Assembly (NCBI GenBank): GCA_015662475.1
Contig: DQUB01000069.1
Span: 1-23,003 of the forward strand
Direction: 5' to 3'
Source: Pyrodictium sp.
Lineage (GTDB): Archaea > Thermoproteota > Thermoprotei_A > Sulfolobales > Pyrodictiaceae
DNA: 23,003 bases
Below, piece by piece: positions 1-7,923 of this stretch; within the stretch, counting starts at the first letter, position 1, and each line of letters starts with the position of its first letter. Made by a program: the position numbers and the translations under genes. Under the pieces are notes generated by a model, which was given only the letters and a program-made list of their open reading frames with translations, was not told where the DNA came from and made no database searches.

Positions 1-1007
1 ACAAAGAGGTTGTTCATCCTGCAATGCCTAGAAGGATTGAGAATGCCTATATCGTGTTGCTCGATGCTCCACTAGAGGTTGAAAAGCCAGAGATCAGCGC
101 TAAGATCAACATCACGAGTCCAGAACAGATTAAAGCCTTCCTAGACGAAGAGGCTAAGATACTACGTGACATGGTTGAGAGGATCTACAATGTTGCTATG
201 GAGAGGATTAAGAAGGATGGTATGGAGGGTAAAGCAGGAATAGTAGTAATTTGTCAGAAGGGTATTGATGAGGTTGCACAGCACTTCCTAGCAAAGAAGG
301 GCATCATGGCAGTAAGAAGAGTGAAGAGAAGCGACATGGAGAAACTCGAGCGTGCAACTGGTGGCAGGATAGTAAGCAGTATCAGAGACCTAACACCAGA
401 CGATCTAGGCTTTGCAAAGCTAGTAGAGGAGAGGAGAGTTGGTAACGATAAGATGGTGTTTATCGAAGGTTGTCCACATCCAAAGGCTGTAACGATACTG
501 CTTAGAGGCGCTAACGACATGATATTAGATGAGGCTGAGAGAAGCCTCAACGACGCTCTAAACGTGTTGAGGAACGTGTTGAGAAAGCCTAAGATTGTGC
601 CAGGTGGTGGTGCAGTAGAAGTAGAACTAGCGCTAAGACTACGTAAATACGCTTCACAAGTAGGAGGCAAAGAACAACTAGCAATTGAAGCTTTCGCAGA
701 GTCACTTGAAGAAATACCAATGATACTTGCAGAAAGCGCTGGTATGGATGCACTAGATACACTGATGACGCTAAGAAAGCTACACTCTGAAGGCAAGGTC
801 TTTGCTGGCATCGACGTTGTCAACGGTAAAGTTGTAGATGACATGTTCACAGTGAATGTTGTAGAGCCAATACTCGTGAAAGAGCAAGTGCTAAAGAGCG
901 CTACAGAGGCAGCAACAACGATACTGAAGATCGACGACGTTATTGCTGCAGCACCTAAGAAGGAAGAGAAGGAGAAGAAGGGTAAGAAGGGTAAAGAGGA
1001 AGAGTAA
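1..1007 (+). CDS. Thermosome (group II chaperonin) subunit, C-terminal part; 5' end outside window
   Basis: This is an ATP-driven protein-folding chaperonin subunit that assembles into a double-ring cage in the cytosol. The reading frame is open from base 3, and the residues before the first ATG at 24 (KEVVHPAMPRR) match the usual thermosome sequence, so that ATG is internal and the gene starts upstream of the window. Visible parts are most of the apical domain, including the IEGCPHPKAVTILLRG stretch, then the intermediate and equatorial region with the family motif VPGGGAVEVELA near bases 598-630, and the C-terminal equatorial segment ending VEPILVKEQVLKSATEAA. The GDGTT nucleotide-binding motif lies outside the window. 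The protein ends in a lysine/glutamate-rich tail of about 16 residues instead of a GGM-repeat tail; charged tails occur in some crenarchaeal subunits. The subunit type (alpha or beta) cannot be decided here. Confidence 0.96.
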   Translation, partial: KEVVHPAMPRRIENAYIVLLDAPLEVEKPEISAKINITSPEQIKAFLDEEAKILRDMVERIYNVAMERIKKDGMEGKAGIVVICQKGIDEVAQHFLAKKGIMAVRRVKRSDMEKLERATGGRIVSSIRDLTPDDLGFAKLVEERRVGNDKMVFIEGCPHPKAVTILLRGANDMILDEAERSLNDALNVLRNVLRKPKIVPGGGAVEVELALRLRKYASQVGGKEQLAIEAFAESLEEIPMILAESAGMDALDTLMTLRKLHSEGKVFAGIDVVNGKVVDDMFTVNVVEPILVKEQVLKSATEAATTILKIDDVIAAAPKKEEKEKKGKKGKEEE

Positions 1008-1042
1008 CGTTTTTCAGCCATAAACCCCATTTTTTAAGTACC
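1008..1042 (+). terminator. Oligo-T tracts after thermosome gene, overlapping rpoK promoter
   Basis: Two T-runs follow the thermosome stop: TTTTT at about 1010-1014 and TTTTTT at 1030-1035. Archaeal termination commonly uses oligo-T runs without a hairpin. The second run merges into TTTTTTAAGTA, about 35-40 bases before the rpoK start, so it could double as the rpoK TATA element. This reading rests on sequence only. Confidence 0.4.
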
Positions 1043-1071
1043 CCTCATCCGTCCTCAATTTCTCCTCAGGT

Positions 1072-1380
1072 GTGGTGTGTTTGTCTGTAAACATCTATGG
1101 ACATCATGAAAAGATAAAAATAGGACCTCCAAGATTAACCAGGTTTGAACGTGCTAGAATAATTGGTGCAAGAGCTTTACAGCTAAGTATGGGTGCTCCT
1201 CCTCTCATCGACGTTTCGAAACTTCCACCACATGTTAGAGAAGACCCGGTGCTAATTGCGCAACGTGAACTAGAAGCTGGGGTTCTCCCAGTAACCGTGT
1301 TGAGGTATACTAGGAGTGGTAAGGTGCAGTTAATCCCTCTACAGTGGCTGCTTGAAGGTACTAAGAAGGCGTGGCGTTAA
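1072..1380 (+). CDS. rpoK: DNA-directed RNA polymerase subunit K (Rpb6 homologue)
   Basis: A small assembly and stability subunit of the archaeal RNA polymerase, equivalent to eukaryotic Rpb6 and bacterial omega. The 102-residue frame contains the family core LTRFERARIIGARALQLSMGAPPLI, followed by a segment around GVLPVTVLRYTRSGKVQLIPL that matches the Rpb6 C-terminal strand region. The start is uncertain: GTG at 1072 and GTG at 1075 are both possible, but a TTG at 1081 lies 8 bases after an AGGTG and so has the best Shine-Dalgarno spacing. It would give about 99 residues beginning MSVNIYGHH. The gene follows the thermosome gene with a 64-base gap that appears to contain its own promoter. The call is secure; only the start is open. 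Confidence 0.95.
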   Translation: MVCLSVNIYGHHEKIKIGPPRLTRFERARIIGARALQLSMGAPPLIDVSKLPPHVREDPVLIAQRELEAGVLPVTVLRYTRSGKVQLIPLQWLLEGTKKAWR

Positions 1381-1436
1381 TCAAGTACTGGTAGGCTTCA
1401 CTACCCAACAATTTCTTTATCGGGAGAATAAGGGGT

Positions 1437-3488
1437 ATGTATATAGAGCGTTGTTTTCTGCCACCTAGCTACACTCTTATTATTGCCGAAAAGCCTAAAG
1501 CTGCTGAGCGGATTGCGGAGGCTCTAGGTAGACCTCGAAAGTGTAGTATGTATGGTGTTCCTTTTTGGGTTTTGAAAGTTGGTGGTAGCTACTATGTTGT
1601 TGCAAGTGCTGCTGGCCACCTCTTTGGGCTTACCACTTCAGAGAATGGGTTTCCAGTCTTCGACTATTACTGGGCTCCTCTTTGGCAGATAGATCTCACA
1701 GCTAAGCATACCAAGAAATTCTTGTTAGTCTTAGAATTTCTTTGCAAGAAGGCTAAAGCATACATAAATGCTTGCGACTATGATATTGAAGGTTCTGTAA
1801 TAGGCTATCTCATCATAAAGTCGTTTGGCGATTTGCGGCGAGCATATAGGATGAAGTTTTCGACTCTAACGGTGCAGGACATAAGAAGAGCTTTTAGATC
1901 GCTGTCGAGATTGGACTGGGAGATGATTGAAGCTGGACTTGCTAGACACGAGCTTGACTGGTTATGGGGCATCAATATTAGTAGAGCACTTATGGAGGCT
2001 GTAAGAAGAGTTGCAGGTAAGCGTGTTAGTCTTAGTGCTGGTAGAGTTCAGTCTCCCACCCTCATAGAGGCGGCACGTAGATGTTACAAGATAAACTTGC
2101 ATGTGCCCCTGCCATACTACAATGTGAGAGCAACTCTCGAATTTAATGGGTGGAGAAAGCGCATAGTCTTAGTATCATCGATAGAAACACGTGGTGTTGC
2201 CGAGAAAATTGCAAAGAGGTTGCAAGATAGCCCGTATTTAAGAGTTGTTAAGGTTAGGAGAAGGCTTAAGGTGATACCTCCTCCCCCACCATTCAATCTT
2301 GGAGATCTACAACTTGAAGCAGCAAGAATCTACAAGTTATCACCGTACAAAACTCAGGAGATTGCAGAGAAACTCTATCTAGACGCTTTGATAAGCTACC
2401 CGAGAACAAATAGTCAAAAAATACCACCAACGATAGATGTACGCTCAATCGTGTTGAGCTTGACTAGATCGCCAATACATGGAAAACTGGCAGCACAACT
2501 ACTTGCAGAAACACGTGGTTTTCTAAAACCTAGACAGGGTGAGAAAGATGATCCAGCACATCCGGCAATACATCCTACTGGAAATATTGCAGTAGGGCTT
2601 AAAGGCTATGAAGCAAAAATCTATGATCTTATAGTTAGAAGGTTTCTAGCGTCTATGGCTCGACCTCTCAAACTAGAGGAAACTGAGGTTGAACTTTACC
2701 ATCCTTCTGGTGTCAAAGTAAGGTTGAAAGGTGTGGTAGTTGTCGATGAAGGTTGGCTTAAATATTATCCATACGCAAGTTTTGGTGGAGATAGACTACC
2801 TACACTAACTGAAGGTGATGTTGTACGAATAAGAAACATAAGTGTTGTGGAAGAATACACCGAACCTCCACAATACTACACCAGAGCCTCACTTGTTAAG
2901 TGGATGGAAGGTGTCGGTATAGGTACTGAAGCGACGAGAGCACGTATAGTCGAGACCTTGTTTGAGCGAGGCTATTTAAAATCAGAGCATGGTAAGGTTG
3001 TGGTGACAGATCTAGGGTATGCAGTTGCTGAAGTTTTAACACTGTATTTTCCCCAGCTAACCAGCGTTCAACTGACAAGAGAATTTGAGAAGAAGCTTGA
3101 AGCTATAAGACGTAGGCTAACAACACGGCAACAAGTTGTTCTTGAAGCTAAAAAGCTAATTAAAAGCTTGGTTGAAGAGTATAAGGCAACTGCTATAGAA
3201 AAAGTTGGTGAGTACTTAGCAGCATCTTTAGGACTGATAAAAACTGTCGATGTTTGCCGTGTCTGTGGTAGAGCACCAACAGTAGATGGCGTTTTCTGCA
3301 GGTTTCATGCTGATGCCTATAAGAAGCTGGTTGACGGGTATAAATTGTGGGTTAATAGGGTGGGCTACATAACGCCTAGAGAATACCTGTTAAAACTTGT
3401 AAAACTTCGTCAAACTGGGCGTTGGATCAAGGAGATGGCATACTATTTATTGAAAACAGGCGCTAAGTTAGAACACTTTTTAAAATAA
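1437..3488 (+). CDS. topA: DNA topoisomerase IA (archaeal topoisomerase III type)
   Basis: A type IA topoisomerase that cuts one DNA strand through a 5'-phosphotyrosine and relaxes or decatenates DNA. At 683 residues it has normal size for archaeal TopA and lacks the helicase half of reverse gyrase. The TOPRIM domain begins at TLIIAEKPKAAERIAEAL (residue 13 onward), with the metal-binding D114-x-D116-x-E118-G motif. The catalytic tyrosine is Y321 in LISYPRTNSQ. Near the C-terminus (607-624) there is a compact C-x2-C-x10-C-x2-H cluster, CRVCGRAP to CRFH, which looks like a small zinc-binding module. The ATG is preceded by AAGGGGT, which is very close for a Shine-Dalgarno. The 3' end overlaps the convergent signal peptidase gene by 26 bases. 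Confidence 0.95.
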   Translation: MYIERCFLPPSYTLIIAEKPKAAERIAEALGRPRKCSMYGVPFWVLKVGGSYYVVASAAGHLFGLTTSENGFPVFDYYWAPLWQIDLTAKHTKKFLLVLEFLCKKAKAYINACDYDIEGSVIGYLIIKSFGDLRRAYRMKFSTLTVQDIRRAFRSLSRLDWEMIEAGLARHELDWLWGINISRALMEAVRRVAGKRVSLSAGRVQSPTLIEAARRCYKINLHVPLPYYNVRATLEFNGWRKRIVLVSSIETRGVAEKIAKRLQDSPYLRVVKVRRRLKVIPPPPPFNLGDLQLEAARIYKLSPYKTQEIAEKLYLDALISYPRTNSQKIPPTIDVRSIVLSLTRSPIHGKLAAQLLAETRGFLKPRQGEKDDPAHPAIHPTGNIAVGLKGYEAKIYDLIVRRFLASMARPLKLEETEVELYHPSGVKVRLKGVVVVDEGWLKYYPYASFGGDRLPTLTEGDVVRIRNISVVEEYTEPPQYYTRASLVKWMEGVGIGTEATRARIVETLFERGYLKSEHGKVVVTDLGYAVAEVLTLYFPQLTSVQLTREFEKKLEAIRRRLTTRQQVVLEAKKLIKSLVEEYKATAIEKVGEYLAASLGLIKTVDVCRVCGRAPTVDGVFCRFHADAYKKLVDGYKLWVNRVGYITPREYLLKLVKLRQTGRWIKEMAYYLLKTGAKLEHFLK

Positions 3489-3963
3489 GTGCTAAACTGC
3501 CAAGTATAGGTACTTTAACCACAGCTTCACCAATGAATGGCAAGTGTATGCTTAAAACAACACCCTCAACTCTATCAGCTGGCACACCTGGTGCATTTAA
3601 TGTACAATCACTAGTTTTGAACTCTCCAATGATTCTATCTGTGTCAGGATTATTGTCCCCCTTTGTAATGTAATAGACTGTGTTGTAGTGCTTGACTATC
3701 CCTACAACTCTATGTATTATGAATGATCCTGGCCGTGTACACGAACTGTACACGATAACATCTCCAAGATCTATGCTTGTCCTGGTCTCGATAACAAGGT
3801 CGCCAGGCACGAATAGGGGTAGCATGCTGTAACCTTCAATTGCGACTAGAGGGTGTTCAACGCCATACACTATGGGGAGGACTAGTCGAATGTAAATGAA
3901 TAGTGAAAGTATGATGGTGATAAAAATTATGTCAAGTAAAGTATCTTTTGTTAGTCTACCCAA
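3463..3963 (-). CDS. Archaeal signal peptidase I (S26B, Sec11-like)
   Basis: A membrane-bound protease that removes signal peptides from secreted proteins on the outer face of the membrane. The 166-residue protein has an N-terminal membrane segment at about residues 9-33. The catalytic serine is S46 in GYSMLP, the histidine H84 in IIHRVV, and aspartates lie at D103 in TKGDNN and at D107 and D109. This is the Ser-His-Asp arrangement of the Sec11-like archaeal branch, not the Ser-Lys of bacterial LepB. A hydrophobic C-terminal stretch (about 150-165) could be a second membrane helix. It is the last gene of a minus-strand run, 6 bases after the zinc-ribbon gene, and its end overlaps topA tail to tail. 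Confidence 0.93.
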   Translation of the reverse strand: MGRLTKDTLLDIIFITIILSLFIYIRLVLPIVYGVEHPLVAIEGYSMLPLFVPGDLVIETRTSIDLGDVIVYSSCTRPGSFIIHRVVGIVKHYNTVYYITKGDNNPDTDRIIGEFKTSDCTLNAPGVPADRVEGVVLSIHLPFIGEAVVKVPILGSLALILKSVLT

Positions 3964-3969
3964 TACTTT

Positions 3970-4272
3970 TCACTCCTCATCAATATCTATTTCGAAAACG
4001 GGGCCTTCACGCTTAGCTGCAGCTTTACTATCCTGAATTCCAGCCTTCTTACCACTAGCTTCAACCTCGACACTATCTCCTCCAACCTTTATTTTGGATA
4101 CTACAGCTCTCCACTTATGACCGCATTTGGGGCATTCAAAACTGCCCATTATGGTTATCGTTATTCTACCCTTAGAGTCGGGGAAAGGTGATGTTAGCTG
4201 CCATGTCTTTTTGGGTTCGGTATGCGTTCCACAGGCAGGGCAAAGATAGGGGTTTCGCTGTCTTCGTGGCAT
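3970..4272 (-). CDS. Small zinc-ribbon protein of unknown function
   Basis: About 100 residues. Two CxxC pairs (C11-x2-C14 in YLCPACG and C47-x2-C50 in FECPKCG, numbered from the chosen start) are separated by a beta-rich segment GRITITIMGSF, which gives a typical zinc ribbon. The C-terminal third is charged and ends in an acidic EIDIDEE tail. It resembles archaeal zinc-ribbon proteins linked to transcription or nucleic-acid binding, such as Elf1-like proteins, but I do not recognise a specific family. An ATG exists at 4290, but the ATG at 4272 lies 9 bases after a GAGAGGG Shine-Dalgarno and begins MPRRQRNPYLCP, so I chose it. The gene sits between the MscS channel gene and the signal peptidase gene in the same orientation. 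Confidence 0.85.
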   Translation of the reverse strand: MPRRQRNPYLCPACGTHTEPKKTWQLTSPFPDSKGRITITIMGSFECPKCGHKWRAVVSKIKVGGDSVEVEASGKKAGIQDSKAAAKREGPVFEIDIDEE

Positions 4273-4319
4273 GATTGTCATCCCTCTCATGTATTGCGTA
4301 CTATGTCGATGTGTTGAGC

Positions 4320-5153
4320 TTATCCACTCTTAACCTTTATTGTTGGCTTGTATTTTAATAGTGATTGTGCTAGCTGTCTTATCAACATTGATGCAACTTC
4401 TTCTCTACCTTCAACACCGACTATAGGTGTGCATACCTCGTATCTTGCTTCTGAAGCAGTTGTTTCTTTTAACGAAACTGTAATGCCGCGACTGTGTATA
4501 GCACTTTTGAACTTTTTTGTTAGAGTTGTTCGTATCTCTTTTTCAACGGTTTCGAGGATTTCTGGCTCAAAATTTGGTAGTGTAATTGTAATTTCAAGAC
4601 ATATTATTGTATACTCATAGGTTGACTTGCTTAATGGCGATGCTATTAAGCATCTATTTGGTATGTAAACGATATCGCCTAGCATAGTCAGTATCTTTGT
4701 ATAGAGTGGTGAAATGTCTGTAATCCTACCCTTCAACCGGTATTGGATGAGATGTATTGTATCACCACTTTTCAGCCCATAAGCTCCAGTTAGTAGGTAG
4801 TATGCTACGAAATTGGCAAAGAGCTCCCAATTGGCTGCTATTACTATGAGTATAATTCCGATTATGAGGTAGATTAACTCGTGTATTTTTGTAACAATGT
4901 ATAGTATTACTACGATGGTGAATGTGTAGATTATTATAGATATTGTCTTATAGGCTCTCTCTATAACGAGTTTGGAAATAGCCTTGCCTGCAGCTAATCT
5001 TGAGAGTGTTGTGCGTACAATCTTCAAAAATATTGATGCTATAACTATTGTGATTACTACTGGCAGGATTATTGTGAGGATGTCAGCTTGCCAGCTATTA
5101 ACCCCGATAACTAGGCCTTGGATACTAGTTAGGCATGCATTGCTTTGATCCAC
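4320..5153 (-). CDS. MscS-family mechanosensitive ion channel
   Basis: A small-conductance mechanosensitive channel that opens on membrane tension and releases solutes on hypo-osmotic shock. Three hydrophobic helices are visible at about residues 24-46, 68-88 and 92-112. The MscS beta domain follows: GLKSGDTIHL, GRITDISPLYTKIL, then GDIVYIPN with the family's conserved proline-asparagine at about 165-166. The C-terminal cytoplasmic alpha/beta domain extends to the end. The frame opens at a TTG at 5168, but a GTG at 5153 lies 8 bases after GAGGG and gives 277 residues, a better supported start. The gene follows the trkA-like gene closely on the same strand, suggesting joint control of osmotic and potassium homeostasis. 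Confidence 0.9.
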   Translation of the reverse strand: MDQSNACLTSIQGLVIGVNSWQADILTIILPVVITIVIASIFLKIVRTTLSRLAAGKAISKLVIERAYKTISIIIYTFTIVVILYIVTKIHELIYLIIGIILIVIAANWELFANFVAYYLLTGAYGLKSGDTIHLIQYRLKGRITDISPLYTKILTMLGDIVYIPNRCLIASPLSKSTYEYTIICLEITITLPNFEPEILETVEKEIRTTLTKKFKSAIHSRGITVSLKETTASEARYEVCTPIVGVEGREEVASMLIRQLAQSLLKYKPTIKVKSG

Positions 5154-5178
5154 TTTCTCAACCCTCAAGCGATGCTGA

Positions 5179-5835
5179 TTAGCGGAAAGCCTCTATGAAG
5201 TTTTCAACTACATCTCTTCTTACAAGAGCTATGATTTCGTAGTTTGGTCTAAGTCTATCTATTTCTGCGGGGTCACAAAGTTTTTCTCCATCGTAGATAG
5301 CGATTATTTTAGCTGCATCGCGAGGATATTCTACCTCATCAATGGTCTTCCCAACGCTTGAGTCGTTTTCGGCTATGGTTACGCTGACTAGCACATAGTT
5401 ACCGCTGAATGCTGGTACTAGATTGACAATTGCATATTTACCCTCTATGATACCCTCGATAACGTTTGCTGTTAAGACAGGTTCAACAATAACGTATTCT
5501 ATGCCAAGGCGTTCCATTAGCAATGCTATTCTAGGATCGCGTACACGTGCTATTATCCTAGGTACACCGTAGTCTTTGGCTATCATAGCTACTAGAAGAT
5601 TTACTTCGTCGCGGTCGGTTACAGCAACAACAACGTCTATGGTGGGTAGGTTTAGTTCTTCGTATAGTGATGGATCAGTAGCATCACGTGCTATAGCTTG
5701 GATATCGGCAGTGGAAGCTAGAGCTTCACATTTACTAGCATCTTTGTCAACTACTATAACATCATGACCTCTTTCAGCCAACATCTTGGCTAGGTTTGAG
5801 CCGACTTGGCCAGCACCAACAATTAATATTCTCAT
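5179..5835 (-). CDS. trkA: TrkA/KtrA-type RCK protein (potassium transport regulator)
   Basis: A cytosolic NAD(H)- or nucleotide-binding regulatory subunit of K+ transporters or channels. The N-terminal RCK_N Rossmann domain begins MRILIVGAGQVG, with the glycine loop G7-x-G9-x2-G12 and the ribose-binding acid D30 at the end of the second strand. A VAVTDRDEVNLL segment typical of TrkA-N follows. Residues from about 138 to 218 form an RCK_C domain (SVTIAENDSSVGKTIDEV to IIALVRRD). No membrane helices are present, so the transporter it regulates must be encoded elsewhere, unless it acts with the adjacent MscS-like protein. The start ATG has a GGTGGAG Shine-Dalgarno at 7-base spacing. It is the first gene of the minus-strand block and is divergent from enolase. 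Confidence 0.92.
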   Translation of the reverse strand: MRILIVGAGQVGSNLAKMLAERGHDVIVVDKDASKCEALASTADIQAIARDATDPSLYEELNLPTIDVVVAVTDRDEVNLLVAMIAKDYGVPRIIARVRDPRIALLMERLGIEYVIVEPVLTANVIEGIIEGKYAIVNLVPAFSGNYVLVSVTIAENDSSVGKTIDEVEYPRDAAKIIAIYDGEKLCDPAEIDRLRPNYEIIALVRRDVVENFIEAFR

Positions 5836-5882
5836 GCTTATACTCCACCTGGTGTGCTTTAGTTGCAGGAGTTCTTAATATC
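5821..5882. promoter_or_regulatory. Compact divergent promoter region, trkA / enolase
   Basis: Only 27 bases separate the trkA ATG (5835) and the enolase TTG (5863). TATA-like candidates therefore fall inside the opposite coding sequence: AATTAATATT at 5821-5830, about 33-42 bases before the enolase start, and a GATATTAAGA-like element near 5873-5882 on the minus strand, about 40 bases before trkA. Each gene has its own Shine-Dalgarno in the gap: GGTG at 5851 for enolase and GGTGGAG on the minus strand for trkA. Assignment is by position and AT content only. Confidence 0.35.
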
Positions 5883-7149
5883 GGATGTTCACGCGAGAAT
5901 GGTGCTTGATTCGCGTGGACGTCCAACCGTTGAAGTTGAAGTGAGAACGCGTGGAGGCGGTTTTGGTAGAGCTATAGCCCCTGCAGGCGCTTCTAAAGGT
6001 AAACACGAGGCTTTAGAGCTTAGAGATGGTGGTAGAGAATTTCGAGGATATGGTGTTAGAAAGGCTGTTGAGAATGTGAACAAGATCATAAGACCTAAGC
6101 TTATTGGGCTTGATTCACGCAATCAGAAGGAGATAGACTACCTCTTATGTGAGCTTGATGGTACTCCAAACAAGTCAAGATTAGGTGCAAACGCTATAGT
6201 TGCAACCTCTCTAGCAGTAGCTAAAGCAGCTGCTTCAACAGCACATCTACCTCTATACCGGTATCTTGGAGGGCCCAGTGCATATCTGATGCCTGTACCA
6301 ATGCTGAATGTCATAAATGGTGGTGTGCATGCAGGTAACGAGCTTGCATTTCAAGAGTTCATGATAGTTCCTGTAGGTGCTGACAGATTTTCAGAAGCAC
6401 TACGTATTGCTGTAGAAGTGTATTATGAGTTGAAGAATGTGTTGAAAGAGAGATACGGTACACTTGCAATAAATGTTGGCGATGAAGGTGGTTTTGCGCC
6501 GCCAATGAAGACCAGTAGAGAAGCACTAGATGCGCTGGTTAGAGCTATAAGTGGTGCCGGGTATAGTGAAAGCGAGGTTGTTCTAGCTCTTGATGCAGCA
6601 GCATCACAGATCTACAAAGACGGTAAATACCATGTTGATGGCATGAAGTTGGATGCAGACGACCTACTAGAGTACTATTTGCAGCTTATCAGCGAATACC
6701 CGATAAAGAGTATCGAAGATCCATTTATGGAGGAGGATTTCGAACATTTCAGACTATTGACTGAAAAGGTTAGAGGAAAAGTACTTGTTGTTGGCGATGA
6801 TTTGTATACCACCAATCCTCAAAGGCTTAGGAAAGGTATAGAGTTGAAAGCTACAACAGCTGTGCTTGTAAAGGTGAACCAAATAGGCACTCTTACAGAG
6901 ACGCTTCAAGTTGTTGACATGGCGCATAAGGCTGGTATGAGGACAATCATTAGCCATAGAAGTGGTGAAACTGAGGATACGACTATAGCACATTTAGCTG
7001 TTGCAGTGAGAAGTGGGCTTATAAAGACGGGTGCACCTGCTCGAGGAGAGCGTACAGCGAAATACAATGAGCTATTGAGGATAGAGGAGGAGCTTGGTAG
7101 TCAAGCTGAGTATCCGGGTATCGACGTTTTTAGAATAGCTAGTGTTTGA
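5863..7149 (+). CDS. eno: Enolase (phosphopyruvate hydratase)
   Basis: Catalyses 2-phosphoglycerate to phosphoenolpyruvate in glycolysis and gluconeogenesis, in the cytosol. The 428-residue length is normal. Active-site elements are intact: E165 in LAFQEFMIVP, D207-E208 in GDEGGFAPP, metal ligands including E285 in IEDPF and D312 in GDDLYTTN, catalytic K337 in LVKVNQIGT, and the signature H365-R366-S367-G-E-T in ISHRSGETED. The N-terminal VLDSRGRPTVEVEV is the usual enolase start region. The start is a TTG directly after an in-frame TAG, so it cannot lie further upstream; GGTG at 5851 gives an 8-base Shine-Dalgarno spacing. The gene is divergent from trkA. Confidence 0.97.
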   Translation: MQEFLISDVHARMVLDSRGRPTVEVEVRTRGGGFGRAIAPAGASKGKHEALELRDGGREFRGYGVRKAVENVNKIIRPKLIGLDSRNQKEIDYLLCELDGTPNKSRLGANAIVATSLAVAKAAASTAHLPLYRYLGGPSAYLMPVPMLNVINGGVHAGNELAFQEFMIVPVGADRFSEALRIAVEVYYELKNVLKERYGTLAINVGDEGGFAPPMKTSREALDALVRAISGAGYSESEVVLALDAAASQIYKDGKYHVDGMKLDADDLLEYYLQLISEYPIKSIEDPFMEEDFEHFRLLTEKVRGKVLVVGDDLYTTNPQRLRKGIELKATTAVLVKVNQIGTLTETLQVVDMAHKAGMRTIISHRSGETEDTTIAHLAVAVRSGLIKTGAPARGERTAKYNELLRIEEELGSQAEYPGIDVFRIASV

Positions 7150-7191
7150 ATAGCGATACTATTTTTCTTAGCAAATTCTCTTCTAAACCTA

Positions 7192-7923
7192 GTGGTTGAA
7201 TATACTGTGTGTAGTGTAGTGAATGAAGATAGTAAAGATATTGGCTCATGTATTGTTAAGGCGTTGTCGAGAGTAGAGTATGATGTTGAAGAGTTTGTTG
7301 GTCCTGTAGCTTCACGCAAGTATTCCAACATCTATGCTATGCTAGTTGCAGTTATGTTGACACAGAATACAAGCGATGCTAATGCGTTTAAAGCACTTAA
7401 ACAGCTTGAAAAGGTAACCGGGCTAGATCCTCACAAGATTGTTAGTGTTGGTGAAGAGGTGATTGCAGAGGCTATTCGTGTTGCCGGCATGTATAGGGTG
7501 AGAGCTAAGCGTATAGTTATGGCTGTTAAACAACTTCTAGAAATGTTTGGAGATAAAGCGGATAAAGTATGTGAATTAGATGATAGTGAGGCTCGGCGAT
7601 TACTACTTTCTCTGCCTGGTGTAGGATTGAAAACAGCTGATGTGGTGCTCTTGATGTATTGTCGTAAGCCAGCTTTTCCAGTAGACACACACATAAGACG
7701 TATTTGTAGTAGAGTAGGTCTGGGATCTTCTTACGAGCATATTAGCAAAACTTTCCTATGTGTAGTTGGTAGGGATGTTGAAAAGCTTGTTGATGTACAT
7801 CTAAAATTGATTACAATAGGACGTAAATATTGTAGGCCTACTAAGCCAAAATGTGATAGCTGTCCATTGCAGGTGTGCTGTAAGTATGCGAAGAGCAAAG
7901 CTACTGGTAACAGCAAGTCCTAA
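7192..7923 (+). CDS. nth: Endonuclease III-family DNA glycosylase/AP lyase with [4Fe-4S] cluster
   Basis: A base-excision repair enzyme that removes oxidised pyrimidines and cleaves at abasic sites. The 243-residue protein carries the HhH-GPD core: VMLTQNTSDANAFKAL near the N-terminus, the helix-hairpin-helix LPGVGLKTADVVLL with the lyase lysine K147, and the catalytic aspartate D165 in FPVDTHIRRICSR. A complete C-x6-C-x2-C-x5-C cluster site is present (C214, C221, C224, C230). Lysine and aspartate together indicate a bifunctional Nth-type enzyme rather than MutY, although a thymine/mismatch glycosylase of the same superfamily is possible. Translation starts at a GTG after a T-rich 42-base gap. 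The 3' end overlaps the next gene by 38 bases. Confidence 0.93.
   Translation: MVEYTVCSVVNEDSKDIGSCIVKALSRVEYDVEEFVGPVASRKYSNIYAMLVAVMLTQNTSDANAFKALKQLEKVTGLDPHKIVSVGEEVIAEAIRVAGMYRVRAKRIVMAVKQLLEMFGDKADKVCELDDSEARRLLLSLPGVGLKTADVVLLMYCRKPAFPVDTHIRRICSRVGLGSSYEHISKTFLCVVGRDVEKLVDVHLKLITIGRKYCRPTKPKCDSCPLQVCCKYAKSKATGNSKS

Noticed and set aside
24..26. ATG at 24 as the thermosome start
   Set aside because: The frame is open upstream and the preceding residues match the family, so the gene is truncated by the window edge.
254..1030. 258-residue serine-rich open frame antisense to the thermosome gene
   Set aside because: Composition is that of a reverse-strand shadow of a biased coding sequence; no domain or ribosome-binding site.
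7150..7191. T-rich gap before nth as a strong terminator or promoter
   Set aside because: Only a short TTTTTCTT run and no clear TATA box at the expected distance; too weak to list.
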